Shown: positions 1 through 9,825, numbered from the stretch's first letter. The stretch is DNA of 64,000 nucleotides from Roseobacter insulae (GCF_019375555.1 NZ_JAHXDN010000006.1:186001-250000); one strand, 5' to 3'. Notes: a model not told the origin generated them from the sequence alone. Translations and numbers: made by a program.

Positions 1-2
1 CA

Positions 3-947
3 ACTGTCGAGCAACTGACCCGGGTTTTGAAGGTGGCACGCGACGCCGCCGTAAACGTCGTTGCCTCGGTCGGCGGCGGCTCGGCGATTGATCTGGGCAA
101 GGCGGCGGCGGCGCTTCTGCCCGGCACCGGCGACGTGATGGATCACCTGGAAGGGGTCGGGGGCGGCCAGCCTCTCACGGCACAACGTCTACCTTTTATC
201 GCTGTGCCAACAACCTCCGGTACCGGTGCCGAAGTGACCAAGAACGCGGTGATCGCCGTTGCCGATGCCGGGAGAAAGGTCAGTTTGCGCGATGATCGCA
301 TGTTGCCGGACTGCGCCATCGTGGATCCGGCCCTGACCGATGGCGCGCCGCGTGCCCAGTCGCTGGCCTCGGGGCTTGACGCGTTGACACAGGTCATCGA
401 ACCCTATCTGTGCACCCGCGCAAACCCGCTGACCGATGCGTTGTGTCGACAGGCAATTCCACTGGGCGCGCGCGCCCTGGTCCGGCTGGCCGCGGGTGAA
501 GACCGGCAGGCCCGAGACGACATGGCATTTGTCAGCCTGTCTGGCGGGCTCGCGCTGGCGAATGCAGGGTTGGGTGCGGTGCATGGTCTTGCGGGTGTGC
601 TGGGCGGTCGGCTGGGTGCCCCACACGGGCTGATCTGCGGCAGGCTATTGGGGCCGGTACTGGCTGCGAATGCACAGCAACTGCTGAAAGAGAATGCAGA
701 CATGACCCGGTTTGAGGAAGTAGCTGAATGGCTTTCGAGCGCGTTTGATCTACCTTCGCGTGATACATTCGATCAATTGCCGGATCTTTTGGATCAATGG
801 GAGGTTGCGCGTCTTGGGTCTTGGGTGACCGCGGACACCGACCTTGAGGCGATCGCGACGGAGGCCGCGGGCGCCTCTTCCATGAAGGCCAACCCCTGTA
901 CGCTGAGCACGCAGGCCCTGGTCAGCACCATGCAGCTCGCGCTTTGA
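3..947 (+). CDS. Iron-containing alcohol dehydrogenase, 5' end missing
   Basis: The reading frame is open to the left edge, so the N-terminus lies outside the window; about 315 residues remain. Visible family features are the nucleotide-binding GGGSAIDLGKA motif, the TTSGTGAEVTKNAVI segment, and the C-terminal metal-site region with GLGAVHGLAGVLGG and GAPHGL. This is the Fe-ADH fold (COG1454), which reduces or oxidises small alcohols and aldehydes with NAD(P)H; the substrate cannot be told from sequence. The usual DALTHxIE metal-ligand segment reads DALTQVIE, so one of the classical ligand histidines is Gln. I recall related proteins with this variant. The gene ends 3 bp before the convergent ROK regulator. 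Family call is firm, substrate unknown. Confidence 0.88.
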   Translation, partial: TVEQLTRVLKVARDAAVNVVASVGGGSAIDLGKAAAALLPGTGDVMDHLEGVGGGQPLTAQRLPFIAVPTTSGTGAEVTKNAVIAVADAGRKVSLRDDRMLPDCAIVDPALTDGAPRAQSLASGLDALTQVIEPYLCTRANPLTDALCRQAIPLGARALVRLAAGEDRQARDDMAFVSLSGGLALANAGLGAVHGLAGVLGGRLGAPHGLICGRLLGPVLAANAQQLLKENADMTRFEEVAEWLSSAFDLPSRDTFDQLPDLLDQWEVARLGSWVTADTDLEAIATEAAGASSMKANPCTLSTQALVSTMQLAL

Positions 948-950
948 GCG

Positions 951-2162
951 TCATACGGCGGAGAGGCCGGCATTGGTGTTCAGGAAATACTGCGAAAAAA
1001 TCGGCCCGCTGGCGGCGCCGATGGCCCGCGCGTTGAACCCGATGGCGCCCTCTTCGATATGCGGGGTCAGCAAACCACGGGTGTCTTGGGTCAGCAGGTA
1101 GCGCCGCACCCTTTCGACAAGCTCGGTGCGTACGGTATCTGGGAAGGCCCCGTCGATCAGGATCGCTTCGAAATCAATCACCGAGCAGATGGACAAGGCC
1201 GCCTTGGCCAATTCCTGTGCGGTTTCCCCAACCCAGGGGTCGACGTAGCGGCCAAGACTGCTCCAGTCCTGCGGCATTTCCCAAAGTTTTTTAGGGTCTT
1301 GACCCACTTCGACCAACCGTCCTTCGAGCAGATGCAGTGAGGCCACGTCAATTAGCTGGCGACTCTCCCCCAGCGGGCCGGTACTGCGCAAAGAACCCAG
1401 CGCCCCGGCATTTCCCTGATTACCCTCGAAAACCGTGTGGTTCAGGACCACGCCGCCGCCGATGAAGGATCCGATGTAGAAATAGGCGTAGTCGCGGTAG
1501 TTTTTGTCCATACCGTACAGGTGTTCCGCCCGGCAGGCGGCAGTTGAATCATTGCAGACAAAGATCGGCAAAGTGCTGAACTTGGCGACTTCTTCCGCGA
1601 AGTGAATATCTTTCCACGAGCTGAAGTCTTCGGCTGCAGGGCCGGAGAGGTCGTGCCATTTCCACAACTCGAACGGCGACGCGACCCCGATGCCGCAAAT
1701 CCGCGTTTGTTGCGCCGCACTCATTTCTTCCATCAGCTGGTCGATGCCGTCTTCCAGAAATCCAAAGACGGTATCCGGCATCGGGTAGGGATAGGAGAGA
1801 TGCACTTGCTTGATCACGTCGCCTTTGAAGTTGAGCAGCAAGAGTTCGGCGCTGCGCCGCCCGATTTTCAACCCGAAGGCAAATACGCCCTCCGGTGCGA
1901 GGTCCATCGGAATCGAGGGTTTGCCAACCTTGCCGCGTTGCGGTGCGCCGCGCGCCAGCAGTCCGTCGCGTTCGAGTTTTCTGAGAATCACAGACACGGT
2001 CTGAGGCGATAATCCGGCCATGCGGGCAAGGTCGCTGCCGGGCATTGGCCCGTGGTGCATGAACATCGAAAGAAGCAGGCGTTCGTTATAGTTGCGCACG
2101 CCGCGCTGATTCACACCGCTGCTCAATCCTTTGACCTTGTTGCCATCCATAAGGTCGTCCAT
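951..2162 (-). CDS. frcR: ROK-family transcriptional regulator of fructose transport (FrcR-like)
   Basis: About 403 residues. An N-terminal winged helix-turn-helix (NERLLLSMFMHHGP through LSPQTVSVILRKLERDGLL) precedes a ROK sugar-kinase-like domain containing GSFIGGGVVLNHTVFEGNQGN. The CxCGxxGC zinc motif typical of many ROK proteins is not seen. It is divergent from frcBCAK, the same arrangement as the NagC/XylR-family FrcR of Sinorhizobium meliloti, so it probably represses frc genes and responds to fructose or its phosphate (inference). I chose the ATG at 2162 because AGAGG lies just upstream. An in-frame ATG at 2198 lacks a ribosome site and abuts the AT-rich palindrome at 2200-2216. Confidence 0.85.
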   Translation of the reverse strand: MDDLMDGNKVKGLSSGVNQRGVRNYNERLLLSMFMHHGPMPGSDLARMAGLSPQTVSVILRKLERDGLLARGAPQRGKVGKPSIPMDLAPEGVFAFGLKIGRRSAELLLLNFKGDVIKQVHLSYPYPMPDTVFGFLEDGIDQLMEEMSAAQQTRICGIGVASPFELWKWHDLSGPAAEDFSSWKDIHFAEEVAKFSTLPIFVCNDSTAACRAEHLYGMDKNYRDYAYFYIGSFIGGGVVLNHTVFEGNQGNAGALGSLRSTGPLGESRQLIDVASLHLLEGRLVEVGQDPKKLWEMPQDWSSLGRYVDPWVGETAQELAKAALSICSVIDFEAILIDGAFPDTVRTELVERVRRYLLTQDTRGLLTPHIEEGAIGFNARAIGAASGPIFSQYFLNTNAGLSAV

Positions 2163-2199
2163 GCCTCTATTTTCAGGGCAAATATTGACCAACCGCATT

Positions 2200-2216
2200 A
2201 ATAAATCAAGTTTATT
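2200..2216. promoter_or_regulatory. Candidate ROK operator between frcR and frcB
   Basis: AATAAA and TTTATT form perfect 6-bp inverted arms around TCAAG in the divergent intergenic region. ROK repressors such as NagC, Mlc and XylR bind AT-rich palindromes of this general kind. A consensus -35 hexamer TTGACA for the frcB direction lies at 2223-2228, six bases downstream, so binding here would interfere with frc transcription. No convincing -10 is visible at the usual spacing. Confidence 0.5.
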
Positions 2217-2341
2217 TATTTATTGACACACGTTCTGAAATGATGTGTTTTAGCGAAGTCCTGTCGGGGAGGATTCCGCAGGAGAAGGCGCGCTGCCAGC
2301 GTCTCGACAAAAGAAATTGTAAATTTCCTTGGGAGGAAAAC

Positions 2342-3370
2342 ATGAAAAAACTTCTCGCCAGCACAATTCTTGGTTTGAGCGCTCTGGGCGCGACCAGCGG
2401 CGCGGCCTTGGCTGACGGTCACGGCATTACGGCCTGTCTGATCACAAAGACGGACACCAACCCTTTCTTCGTCAAGATGAAAGAGGGTGCCGAGGCCAAG
2501 GCGCAAGAGCTTGGCATGACGCTTAAGTCATTCGCAGGCAAGGTGGACGGGGACCACGAGACGCAGGTTCAGGCGATCGAAACCTGCATTCTGGACGGCG
2601 CCAAGGGCATTCTGATCACCGCGTCTGACACATCTTCCATCGTCTCCGCCGTCACTCAGGCGCGCGAAGCGGGCGTTCTGGTGATCGCATTGGATACGCC
2701 GCTTGATCCGATCGACGCCGCGGATGCGACATTTGCAACGGACAACTACAAGGCCGGTGTTCTGATCGGAGAATGGGCGCGCGCGCAGTTGGGCGATGCT
2801 GCCGACAGCGCGAAAATCGCAACGCTCGACCTGAACGTCAGCCAGCCAACGGTGGATGTGCTGCGCAACCAGGGATTCCTGGACGGGTTCGGCATTGATC
2901 TGGCCGATCCGAATGTGATCGGCGACGAAACTGACCCGCGCATCGTGGGCAGCGATGTGACCGATGGCAACGAGGAAGGCGGGCGCCGGGCGATGGAAAA
3001 TCTGCTGGCCAAGGATCCGACCATCAATGTCGTGCACACGATCAACGAGCCCGCAGCCGCGGGTGCCTACGAAGCCCTCAAAGCGATTGGCCGCGAGAAC
3101 GACGTGCTGATCGTTTCTGTCGATGGGGGCTGCCCCGGGGTGCAGAACGTGGCCGATGGCGTGATCGGCGCGACATCGCAGCAATATCCGCTGCTTATGG
3201 CGTCGCTTGGGGTCGAGGCCATCAAGAAATGGGCCGACGAAGGTGTGAAGCCGGAGCCGACACCCGGCAAGGACTTCTTTGACACGGGCGTGGCGCTTGT
3301 CACCGATGCCCCAGCCGGTGGCGTGGAGTCGATCTCTGTCGCTGATGGCAAGGATCTTTGCTGGGGCTGA
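2342..3370 (+). CDS. frcB: Fructose ABC transporter, periplasmic binding protein
   Basis: 342 residues of the ribose/xylose-type periplasmic binding family (Peripla_BP_4). A signal peptide with Lys-Lys start and hydrophobic core ends at Ala-Leu-Ala (residue 24), giving a mature protein that begins DGHG. Sugar-binding regions such as [13 protein letters not shown] and ALDTPLD are present. A strong ribosome site, GGAGG, precedes the ATG. It captures sugar for FrcC/FrcA. Fructose is assigned because the whole set frcB-frcC-frcA-frcK beside a ROK regulator matches the characterised S. meliloti fructose operon; binding specificity itself cannot be read from sequence. A perfect hairpin follows the gene. 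Confidence 0.9.
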   Translation: MKKLLASTILGLSALGATSGAALADGHGITACLITKTDTNPFFVKMKEGAEAKAQELGMTLKSFAGKVDGDHETQVQAIETCILDGAKGILITASDTSSIVSAVTQAREAGVLVIALDTPLDPIDAADATFATDNYKAGVLIGEWARAQLGDAADSAKIATLDLNVSQPTVDVLRNQGFLDGFGIDLADPNVIGDETDPRIVGSDVTDGNEEGGRRAMENLLAKDPTINVVHTINEPAAAGAYEALKAIGRENDVLIVSVDGGCPGVQNVADGVIGATSQQYPLLMASLGVEAIKKWADEGVKPEPTPGKDFFDTGVALVTDAPAGGVESISVADGKDLCWG

Positions 3371-3384
3371 CCGCTCAGGGATCA

Positions 3385-3410
3385 GCGGCGCGCATTTCGG
3401 TGCGCGCCGC
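3385..3410 (+). other. Intercistronic GC hairpin after frcB
   Basis: A perfect 10-bp stem (GCGGCGCGCA / TGCGCGCCGC) closes a TTTCGG loop in the 125-bp gap between frcB and frcC. There is no T-tract, so it is more likely a 3'-end stabiliser or partial attenuator giving more binding protein than permease than a full terminator (inference). Equivalent hairpins follow all other complete binding-protein genes in the window. Confidence 0.7.
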
Positions 3411-3495
3411 ATCTGACCGAGACATTTGATGTCAGGTCTGGCAAGCTATCAAAAATCGCTGGTGCAAAAATGCCTGCTGACAGGGAGGGGTAACT

Positions 3496-4569
3496 GTGTC
3501 CGATACATCCGGGAAAACCGATGATTTCGAGGTGAAAGCCACCCGGCAACCCGAGGCCGTCGCTGAATTTGAAGATACCCATCGTGGGCTCATCGGCACC
3601 GTGCAGCATTTGCTGCATGTCAATCCTTCTTTGGTGCCGCTGATCGTCCTGGTGGCCTCCATCGTCATCTTCGGGCTGCTGCTGGGCACGAAATTCTTCT
3701 CACCTTTCGCGCTGACGCTCATCCTGCAGCAGGTGCAGATCGTCGGAATCGTCGCTGCCGCCCAGAGCCTGGTGATCCTGACCGCGGGTATCGACCTGAG
3801 CGTGGGTGCGATTATGGTCATGTCATCCGTGGTCATGGGGCAATTTACCTTTCGCTACGGTATCCCGGTGGAGATTTCCGTGGCCTGCGGATTGCTGTGC
3901 GGGGCGCTTATCGGGTTTGTCAACGGCTGGCTGGTCGCACGGGTCAAGCTGCCGCCCTTCATTGTGACACTGGGCATGTGGCAGATCGTGCTGGCCACGA
4001 ACTTTCTCTATTCGGCGAACGAAACAATCCGGTCTCAGGACATTGAGGCGCAGGCACCGCTGCTGCAGTTCTTCGGCAATACCATCCAGTTGGGGGGCGC
4101 GCGGCTGACCTTTGGTGTGGTGTTCATGTTGGTGCTGGTCTTTGTGTTGGCCTATGCGCTCAAACACACGGCCTGGGGGCGACATGTCTACGCGGTGGGC
4201 GATGACCCGGAAGCGGCTGAGCTGTCCGGTGTGAACGTCAAGCGGACACTCATTTCCGTCTACGCGCTCGCGGGCCTGATCTGTGCCTTTGCCGGTTGGG
4301 CCTTGATCGGGCGCATCGGCTCGGTTTCGCCCACGTCCGGGCAACTGGCCAATATCGAAAGCATTACCGCCGTTGTGATCGGTGGCATCTCCCTTTTCGG
4401 GGGGCGCGGCTCGATCATGGGCACGCTCTTTGGCGCGCTCATCGTCGGTGTCTTCACTCTGGGGTTGCGTCTCTGGGGCGCGGACGCGCAGTGGACCTAT
4501 CTGCTGATCGGCGTGCTGATCATCGCGGCTGTCGGCGTGGATCAATGGATCAGAAAGGTATCGGTCTGA
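3496..4569 (+). CDS. frcC: Fructose ABC transporter permease
   Basis: 357 residues of the RbsC/XylH-type permease family, with an about 50-residue hydrophilic N-terminal tail and then multiple hydrophobic segments. The characteristic sequences AAAQSLVILTAGIDLSVGAIM, PPFIVTLGMW and the late GGISLFGGRGSIMGTLFGAL are present. It forms the inner-membrane channel working with FrcA. The GTG start is preceded by GAGGGG at 3484-3489. Its stop overlaps the frcA start as TGATG, indicating translational coupling. Confidence 0.9.
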   Translation: MSDTSGKTDDFEVKATRQPEAVAEFEDTHRGLIGTVQHLLHVNPSLVPLIVLVASIVIFGLLLGTKFFSPFALTLILQQVQIVGIVAAAQSLVILTAGIDLSVGAIMVMSSVVMGQFTFRYGIPVEISVACGLLCGALIGFVNGWLVARVKLPPFIVTLGMWQIVLATNFLYSANETIRSQDIEAQAPLLQFFGNTIQLGGARLTFGVVFMLVLVFVLAYALKHTAWGRHVYAVGDDPEAAELSGVNVKRTLISVYALAGLICAFAGWALIGRIGSVSPTSGQLANIESITAVVIGGISLFGGRGSIMGTLFGALIVGVFTLGLRLWGADAQWTYLLIGVLIIAAVGVDQWIRKVSV

Positions 4570-5345
4570 TGGAACCCATTCTCAAGGGACGCAATCTTGT
4601 AAAGCGCTACGGCAGGGTCACGGCACTGGATCATTGTGATTTCGACCTGATGCCGGGGGAAATTCTGGCGGTGATCGGCGACAACGGCGCGGGCAAATCA
4701 TCCCTGATCAAGGCGGTATCCGGCGCGGTCATCCCGGATGACGGAGAGGTCTGGCTGGAGGGCCGGAAGGTAAATTTCACATCCCCCATCGATGCGCGCA
4801 ACGAGGGTATCGAAACCGTCTATCAGACGTTGGCAATGTCGCCGGCGCTGTCTATCGCGGACAACATGTTCATGGGGCGCGAAATTCGCAAGCCGGGGTT
4901 TCGTGGCAAGTGGATGCGCCAGCTTGATAGGGCGGAGATGGAGCGGTTGGCCCGCGAGAAGCTCACTGAACTCGGACTGATGACCATTCAGAATATCAAC
5001 CAGGCCGTCGAGACGCTGTCGGGCGGTCAGCGGCAGGGGGTCGCCGTGGCGCGGGCTGCGGCCTTTGGCTCGAAAGTGATCATTCTGGATGAACCGACCG
5101 CAGCGCTGGGTGTGAAGGAATCCCGCCGGGTGCTGGAACTGATCATGGACGTAAAATCGCGCGGGATACCGATTATCCTGATCAGCCACAACATGCCTCA
5201 CGTGTTCGAGGTTGCCGACCGCATTCACGTGCACCGGTTGGGCAAGCGTCTGTGTGTGATCGACCCCAAGGACTATACAATGTCTGACGCAGTGGCTTTC
5301 ATGACCGGCGCAAAGGAGCCGCCATCGGAAGACGCAGCCGCGTGA
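4569..5345 (+). CDS. frcA: Fructose ABC transporter ATP-binding protein
   Basis: 258 residues, a single ABC domain. Walker A is GDNGAGKSS at about 37-45, signature LSGGQRQG at 150-157, Walker B VIILDEPTAAL from 170, and the switch His lies in LISHNM. The single domain differs from the two-domain RbsA/AraG type and agrees with FrcA. It energises fructose import with FrcC. The start ATG overlaps the frcC stop; the stop overlaps the frcK GTG start, so all three are translationally coupled. Confidence 0.9.
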   Translation: MEPILKGRNLVKRYGRVTALDHCDFDLMPGEILAVIGDNGAGKSSLIKAVSGAVIPDDGEVWLEGRKVNFTSPIDARNEGIETVYQTLAMSPALSIADNMFMGREIRKPGFRGKWMRQLDRAEMERLAREKLTELGLMTIQNINQAVETLSGGQRQGVAVARAAAFGSKVIILDEPTAALGVKESRRVLELIMDVKSRGIPIILISHNMPHVFEVADRIHVHRLGKRLCVIDPKDYTMSDAVAFMTGAKEPPSEDAAA

Positions 5346-5986
5346 CGCAGACGCTGGAATCACTGTCGGCGCTGCGCGACGCAGTTTTGATCGCCCCGCG
5401 GCAATCCGACCGGCGCCTTGTGGCGCTTGCAGGGGCGCCGGGCAGTGGGAAATCGACCTTGGCCCATCACCTCGCGGAAGCGCTGGATCGGGCGGGCAGC
5501 CCGTCGCAGGTTGTCCCGATGGACGGGTTTCACCTCGACAATCGACTGTTGGAACCTCAGGGCTTGCTGGACCGGAAGGGTGCTCCCGAAACCTTCGATG
5601 CCAAGGGTCTGTGCAGGCTGGTTGCGGCGCTCGGAGGCCAGTCGCCTGTCTACTATCCCTTGTTTGACCGAACGCGCGACATCGCCATTGCCGGTGCGGG
5701 GGTGTTGCAGGATGATTGCGACACCGTGATCGTTGAAGGCAACTACCTGCTGTTCGATGCGCCAGAGTGGCGCGCGCTGTCGCAGTATTGGGATGTGAGC
5801 GTCCGTCTGGATGTTCCGCTGCACGTGCTGCGCAGCCGGTTGGTCGACCGGTGGTTGAATGAAGGACTGGACAAAAGCGATGCCATTGCCCGCGCGGAAG
5901 GCAATGATCTGAAAAATGCCCAGCGGATCGACGCGAACAGACTGCCGTGTGATCTGCTTTACGCAAACGTCGGGCAGGACGAGTAA
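5342..5986 (+). CDS. frcK: FrcK-type P-loop kinase of the fructose operon
   Basis: 214 residues of the uridine kinase/pantothenate kinase-like P-loop family. The P-loop GAPGSGKST lies at 31-39, then MDGFHLDN, a Walker-B-like IVEGNYLLF, and the RLVDRWLNEG lid region. In S. meliloti the equivalent frcK closes the frc operon, and kinase activity on the imported sugar has been suggested. The real phosphoryl acceptor (fructose, a nucleoside or another small molecule) is not shown by sequence. GTG start overlaps the frcA stop as GTGA. Confidence 0.82.
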   Translation: MTQTLESLSALRDAVLIAPRQSDRRLVALAGAPGSGKSTLAHHLAEALDRAGSPSQVVPMDGFHLDNRLLEPQGLLDRKGAPETFDAKGLCRLVAALGGQSPVYYPLFDRTRDIAIAGAGVLQDDCDTVIVEGNYLLFDAPEWRALSQYWDVSVRLDVPLHVLRSRLVDRWLNEGLDKSDAIARAEGNDLKNAQRIDANRLPCDLLYANVGQDE

Positions 5987-6142
5987 CGCGCGTAATCCGC
6001 TATGACTGGACCAGATGCCTGCCGACGTATCCCCGGCATCCGTCATTCAGTTGCGGCGGCGCGCGGCGAAAAGAGCTATACTTGAGCATGATTGCGCACC
6101 TGCGGTGAAATCTACCATTGCAGTTTGCACTCAAATATGTTC

Positions 6143-6154
6143 GTTAGCGCTAAC
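6143..6154. promoter_or_regulatory. LacI-type operator upstream of gap-edd-eda
   Basis: GTTAGCGCTAAC is a perfect 12-bp palindrome with a central CG step, the classical LacI/PurR-family operator shape, 54 bp before the gap start. In Rhodobacter sphaeroides the LacI-family regulator CceR controls Entner-Doudoroff genes and responds to 6-phosphogluconate; this site is a good candidate for such a regulator (inference). A near copy lies ahead of the fructokinase gene at 18086-18097. Confidence 0.72.
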
Positions 6155-6207
6155 AAGTCCCGGAATGCGCGAACCTGCGCGGAATGAATGATTTCAGGAG
6201 GAAGAAT

Positions 6208-7215
6208 ATGTCTCACTCAGTTGCAATTAATGGTTTTGGGCGCATCGGCCGGGGCGTGCTGCGTGCACTGGTCGAAAACAAGGTTTCCGATGTGGAAGTC
6301 AGCGCAATCAACGATTTGTCGACGCCTGAAACGCTCGCGCATTTGCTGAAATATGACAGTGTGCACGGTCGGTTTGACGCCGATGTCAGTGTGAAGGGTG
6401 ACGCGCTTGTGGTTAACGGTCACGCGATCAAGGTCACAGCGATCCGCAATCCCGCAGAATTGCCGTGGGATGGCGTTGACGTCGCAATGGAGTGCACGGG
6501 CCTCTTCACCAGCCGTGAAAAGGCGGCACAGCATCTGGACAACGGATCCCGTAGGGTTCTGATCTCGGCACCCGGCGCCGGCGCGGACCGCACCGTTGTC
6601 TACGGGGTGAATCACAAGGATATGACCAAGGATGATATCGTCATCTCCAACGCGTCATGCACCACGAACTGCCTGGCGCCCGTCGCCTATGTCCTCGACC
6701 GGGAGTTCGGGATCAAGACCGGCTACATGACAACCATCCATGCCTACACCGGCGATCAGCCGTCGCATGATGCTCCGCACAAGGATCTTTATCGCGGGCG
6801 CGCGGCGGCGGTCTCCATGGTCCCGACCTCGACCGGGGCGGCCAAGGCGATCTCCCTGGTGCTTCCGCATCTCGAAGGCCGGCTTGAAGGCTCCGCGGTA
6901 CGGGTGCCAACGCCGAATGTCTCTCTTGTCGATCTGGCCTTTGTTCCGGAAAAACCGGCGACCAAGGAGGCAATCAATGCCGCGATGAAAGCGGCGGCGG
7001 AAGGTGAGCTGAAAGGGGTTCTGTCCTATGAGACCGACCCGACCGTATCGATTGACTATAACCACGATCCGCATTCCTCCAGCTTCGCGGCGCCGCAGAC
7101 AAGCGTGACGCAGGATGGCCTGGTCCGTGTTGTCAGCTGGTACGATAACGAATGGGGTTTCGCGAACCGCATGATCGACACGGGACGGCGGCTGGCCGAA
7201 TTGTCGAAGACCTGA
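6208..7215 (+). CDS. gap: Glyceraldehyde-3-phosphate dehydrogenase, type I
   Basis: 335 residues. Converts glyceraldehyde 3-phosphate, NAD and phosphate to 1,3-bisphosphoglycerate in the cytoplasm. The N-terminal NGFGRIGRG Rossmann motif, Asp in AINDL (NAD preference), catalytic Cys151 in SNASCTTNCLAP and His178 in TTIHAYTGDQ are all present. The ATG at 6208 is chosen because AGGAGGA lies at the right distance; an earlier in-frame ATG at 6184 would place that ribosome site inside the gene. It heads a gap-edd-eda cluster, so it consumes the triose phosphate made by the aldolase two genes later. Confidence 0.95.
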   Translation: MSHSVAINGFGRIGRGVLRALVENKVSDVEVSAINDLSTPETLAHLLKYDSVHGRFDADVSVKGDALVVNGHAIKVTAIRNPAELPWDGVDVAMECTGLFTSREKAAQHLDNGSRRVLISAPGAGADRTVVYGVNHKDMTKDDIVISNASCTTNCLAPVAYVLDREFGIKTGYMTTIHAYTGDQPSHDAPHKDLYRGRAAAVSMVPTSTGAAKAISLVLPHLEGRLEGSAVRVPTPNVSLVDLAFVPEKPATKEAINAAMKAAAEGELKGVLSYETDPTVSIDYNHDPHSSSFAAPQTSVTQDGLVRVVSWYDNEWGFANRMIDTGRRLAELSKT

Positions 7216-7265
7216 GCGGCCCATCTGGCACCAAGCACTGAGCATCAGGCTCGGAAGGAACCAAG

Positions 7266-9071
7266 ATGACTTTGAACGACACAATTGCACGCGTCACGGA
7301 TCGCATCATTGCCCGTAGTGAAGGGCCGCGTGGCGATTACCTGACCCGTATGAGCGCCGCCCGGTCAAAAGGGCCGGCGCGCGCGCATCTGAGCTGCAGT
7401 GGTCAGGCGCATGCCTATGCGGGGGCGGGGCCGGACCAGTCCGCGCTGGTCGACGACAGCGCCGCCAATCTTGGCATCGTGACCACCTACAATGACATGT
7501 TGTCTGCGCATCAGCCCTTTGAGCGGTATCCTGAGCTGATCCGCGCTGCGGCCCGTGACGTGGGGGCAACCGCACAGGTTGCGGGCGGCGTGCCCGCAAT
7601 GTGCGATGGTGTCACGCAGGGCGAGCCGGGCATGGAGCTCAGCCTGTTTTCCCGCGACCTCATCGCAATGGCCACGGGCATCGCGATGAGCCACAATACC
7701 TTCGACGCGGCGGTCTACCTCGGGGTCTGCGACAAGATCGTGCCCGGGCTGGTCATCGCCGCTCAGACTTTCGGTCATATCCCGACCGTGTTCCTGCCTG
7801 CCGGTCCGATGACATCGGGGTTGTCCAACGAAGAAAAATCCATTGTACGCCAGAAATTCGCGGCAGGGGAGGTCGGGCGCGATGCCCTGATGCAGGCAGA
7901 GATGGCCGCCTATCACGGCCCCGGCACCTGCACTTTCTACGGCACCGCGAATACCAACCAGATGCTGATGGAGTTCATGGGGCTGCACCTGCCGGGGGCC
8001 AGTTTCGTAACCCCCAACACGGACATGCGCGATGCGCTGACCAAGGCGGGCGCACAGCGCGCCCTGTCCCTGTCGGATCTGGGGGACAATTATCTGCCTG
8101 TCTGCGACGTGTTGGACGAGAAAGCCTTCGTCAACGGTATTGTCGGGCTGAATGCCACGGGCGGATCGACGAACCTTCTGATCCATCTGGTTGCCATGGC
8201 GCGGGCCGGCGGGATCATCCTCGACTGGCAGGATTTCTCGGATATCTCCGAGGTTACGCCCTTGCTTGCTCGGGTCTATCCCAACGGCCTCGCGGATGTG
8301 AACCATTTTCATGCCGCAGGCGGGTTGGGATATCTGATCGGCCAGTTGCTGACTGCCGGGCTGCTGCATCCCGATACCCGAACGGTGGGCGGCGGCGGGC
8401 TTGACGCCTATACGCAGGAGCCCAAACTGAAGGAGGGCGCGGTTGTCTGGGAACCGGGGACGCAGGAAAGCCTGAACCTCAAGATCGTGCGCCCGGCGTC
8501 TGATCCATTTCAGCCGACCGGCGGCCTCAAACGCCTCAGCGGGACGCTGGGCAATGCGGTGATGAAAGTCTCCGCAGTCAAGCCTGAGCACCAGATTGTC
8601 GAAGCACCGGTGCGCGTGTTCCACGATCAGGAAGAGGTCAAGGCGGCCTGCAAGGCGCGCGAGATCAACGAAGACACGGTTGTGGTGGTTCGCTTTCAGG
8701 GGCCGAAGGCGAACGGCATGCCGGAATTACACAGCTTAACGCCGCTGCTGAAAAACCTGCAGGCGCGGGGGATCAATGTCGCACTGGTCACGGATGGGCG
8801 CATGTCCGGGGCCTCGGGATCCGTTCCCGCGGCGATTCACGTCAGCCCGGAGGCGCTGGATGGCGGGGCGATTTCCAAACTGCAGGATGGGGACATCTTG
8901 CGCGTGGATGCGGTTGCGGGTGATCTGGAAATCGTCACCCCGGGCGTGCTGGATCGGGAACCCGTGCGCGCCAACCTGGGCGCCAATGAGTTTGGTCTTG
9001 GGCGTGAACTCTTTGCCCAGTTCCGGCGGTCGGTCGGCACCGCCGACACCGGCGCCAGCGTATTTTTTTAA
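7266..9071 (+). CDS. edd: 6-phosphogluconate dehydratase (Entner-Doudoroff)
   Basis: 601 residues, the normal length for Edd of the IlvD/Edd iron-sulfur dehydratase family. It converts 6-phosphogluconate to 2-keto-3-deoxy-6-phosphogluconate. Cluster and active-site segments seen include [43 protein letters not shown] and [28 protein letters not shown] ribosome site precedes the ATG. It sits 50 bp after gap and 30 bp before eda, presumably one transcript under the upstream LacI-type site. Confidence 0.95.
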   Translation: MTLNDTIARVTDRIIARSEGPRGDYLTRMSAARSKGPARAHLSCSGQAHAYAGAGPDQSALVDDSAANLGIVTTYNDMLSAHQPFERYPELIRAAARDVGATAQVAGGVPAMCDGVTQGEPGMELSLFSRDLIAMATGIAMSHNTFDAAVYLGVCDKIVPGLVIAAQTFGHIPTVFLPAGPMTSGLSNEEKSIVRQKFAAGEVGRDALMQAEMAAYHGPGTCTFYGTANTNQMLMEFMGLHLPGASFVTPNTDMRDALTKAGAQRALSLSDLGDNYLPVCDVLDEKAFVNGIVGLNATGGSTNLLIHLVAMARAGGIILDWQDFSDISEVTPLLARVYPNGLADVNHFHAAGGLGYLIGQLLTAGLLHPDTRTVGGGGLDAYTQEPKLKEGAVVWEPGTQESLNLKIVRPASDPFQPTGGLKRLSGTLGNAVMKVSAVKPEHQIVEAPVRVFHDQEEVKAACKAREINEDTVVVVRFQGPKANGMPELHSLTPLLKNLQARGINVALVTDGRMSGASGSVPAAIHVSPEALDGGAISKLQDGDILRVDAVAGDLEIVTPGVLDREPVRANLGANEFGLGRELFAQFRRSVGTADTGASVFF

Positions 9072-9101
9072 GACTGCCGCATTTTTAGGAAAGGACAGCG
9101 C

Positions 9102-9743
9102 ATGACCCCCCAGGACGCCAGCAAGCGGGCCAGAGAGATTTGCGGACTGGCCCCGATCGTGCCGGTTCTCGTAGTGAACGATGTCACCCATGCCCGGCCG
9201 CTTGCCGAAGCGCTGGTTGCGGGCGGGTTGCCCGCGCTGGAGGTTACGCTGCGCACCCCGGCCGCCCTGGACGTCATCGCGGAAATGGCGCAGGTGTCTG
9301 GCGGGGTTGTGGGTGCGGGAACGCTGGTGACCCCTCAGGATGTAAAGAACGCAAAGGCCGCTGGTGCAACCTTCGGCGTTTCACCGGGGGCAACGGACGC
9401 CCTGATCGACGCCTGTGAGGCCGAGGAACTGCCGCTGCTAGCCGGGGCAGCAACGGCAACAGAGGCGATGCGTCTTCTTGAGCGCGGCTACGACATGCTG
9501 AAATTCTTTCCGGCAGAAGCCTCGGGCGGCGCCCCGGCGCTCAAGGCGATTGGTGCGCCCTTGCCGCAAATCTCCTTCTGCCCGACCGGGGGCGTCAGCC
9601 CGCAGAATGCCGCCAGCTACTTGTCGCTGCCAAATGTGCTTTGCGCCGGCGGCAGCTGGGTCGCGCCATCCGCGATGGTCACCGCGGGAGACTGGGCCGG
9701 AATCGAAGCCCTGGCGAAAGAGGCTCGCCTGCTGGGAGCATAA
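9102..9743 (+). CDS. eda: KDPG aldolase (Entner-Doudoroff)
   Basis: 213 residues. Cleaves 2-keto-3-deoxy-6-phosphogluconate to pyruvate and glyceraldehyde 3-phosphate. The Schiff-base Lys134 lies in DMLKFFPAE, the catalytic Glu47 in LEVTLRT, and GAGTLV follows. AGGAAAGG precedes the ATG. A second, distinct KDPG/KDPGal aldolase is encoded at 46391-46996 in the galactose cluster. The pairing of this copy with edd and gap marks it as the glucose/fructose-route enzyme. Confidence 0.95.
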   Translation: MTPQDASKRAREICGLAPIVPVLVVNDVTHARPLAEALVAGGLPALEVTLRTPAALDVIAEMAQVSGGVVGAGTLVTPQDVKNAKAAGATFGVSPGATDALIDACEAEELPLLAGAATATEAMRLLERGYDMLKFFPAEASGGAPALKAIGAPLPQISFCPTGGVSPQNAASYLSLPNVLCAGGSWVAPSAMVTAGDWAGIEALAKEARLLGA

Positions 9744-9825
9744 GCCCCGCCACCGCGCTTCGTCCTTGGGTATTGAAATTCCGATGTTTTTTGTCAAAGC
9801 TGCCCCGGCGGAGAGGGGGCGGCGC

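Noticed and set aside
6014-6040. GATGCC/GGCATC stem after frcK as a terminator
   Set aside because: Six-bp stem with a 15-nt loop and no T-tract; not convincing.
9550-9783. N-terminal extension of the HAD phosphatase into eda
   Set aside because: That part reads out of frame within eda and has no HAD-like sequence; the ribosome site supports a start near 9826.
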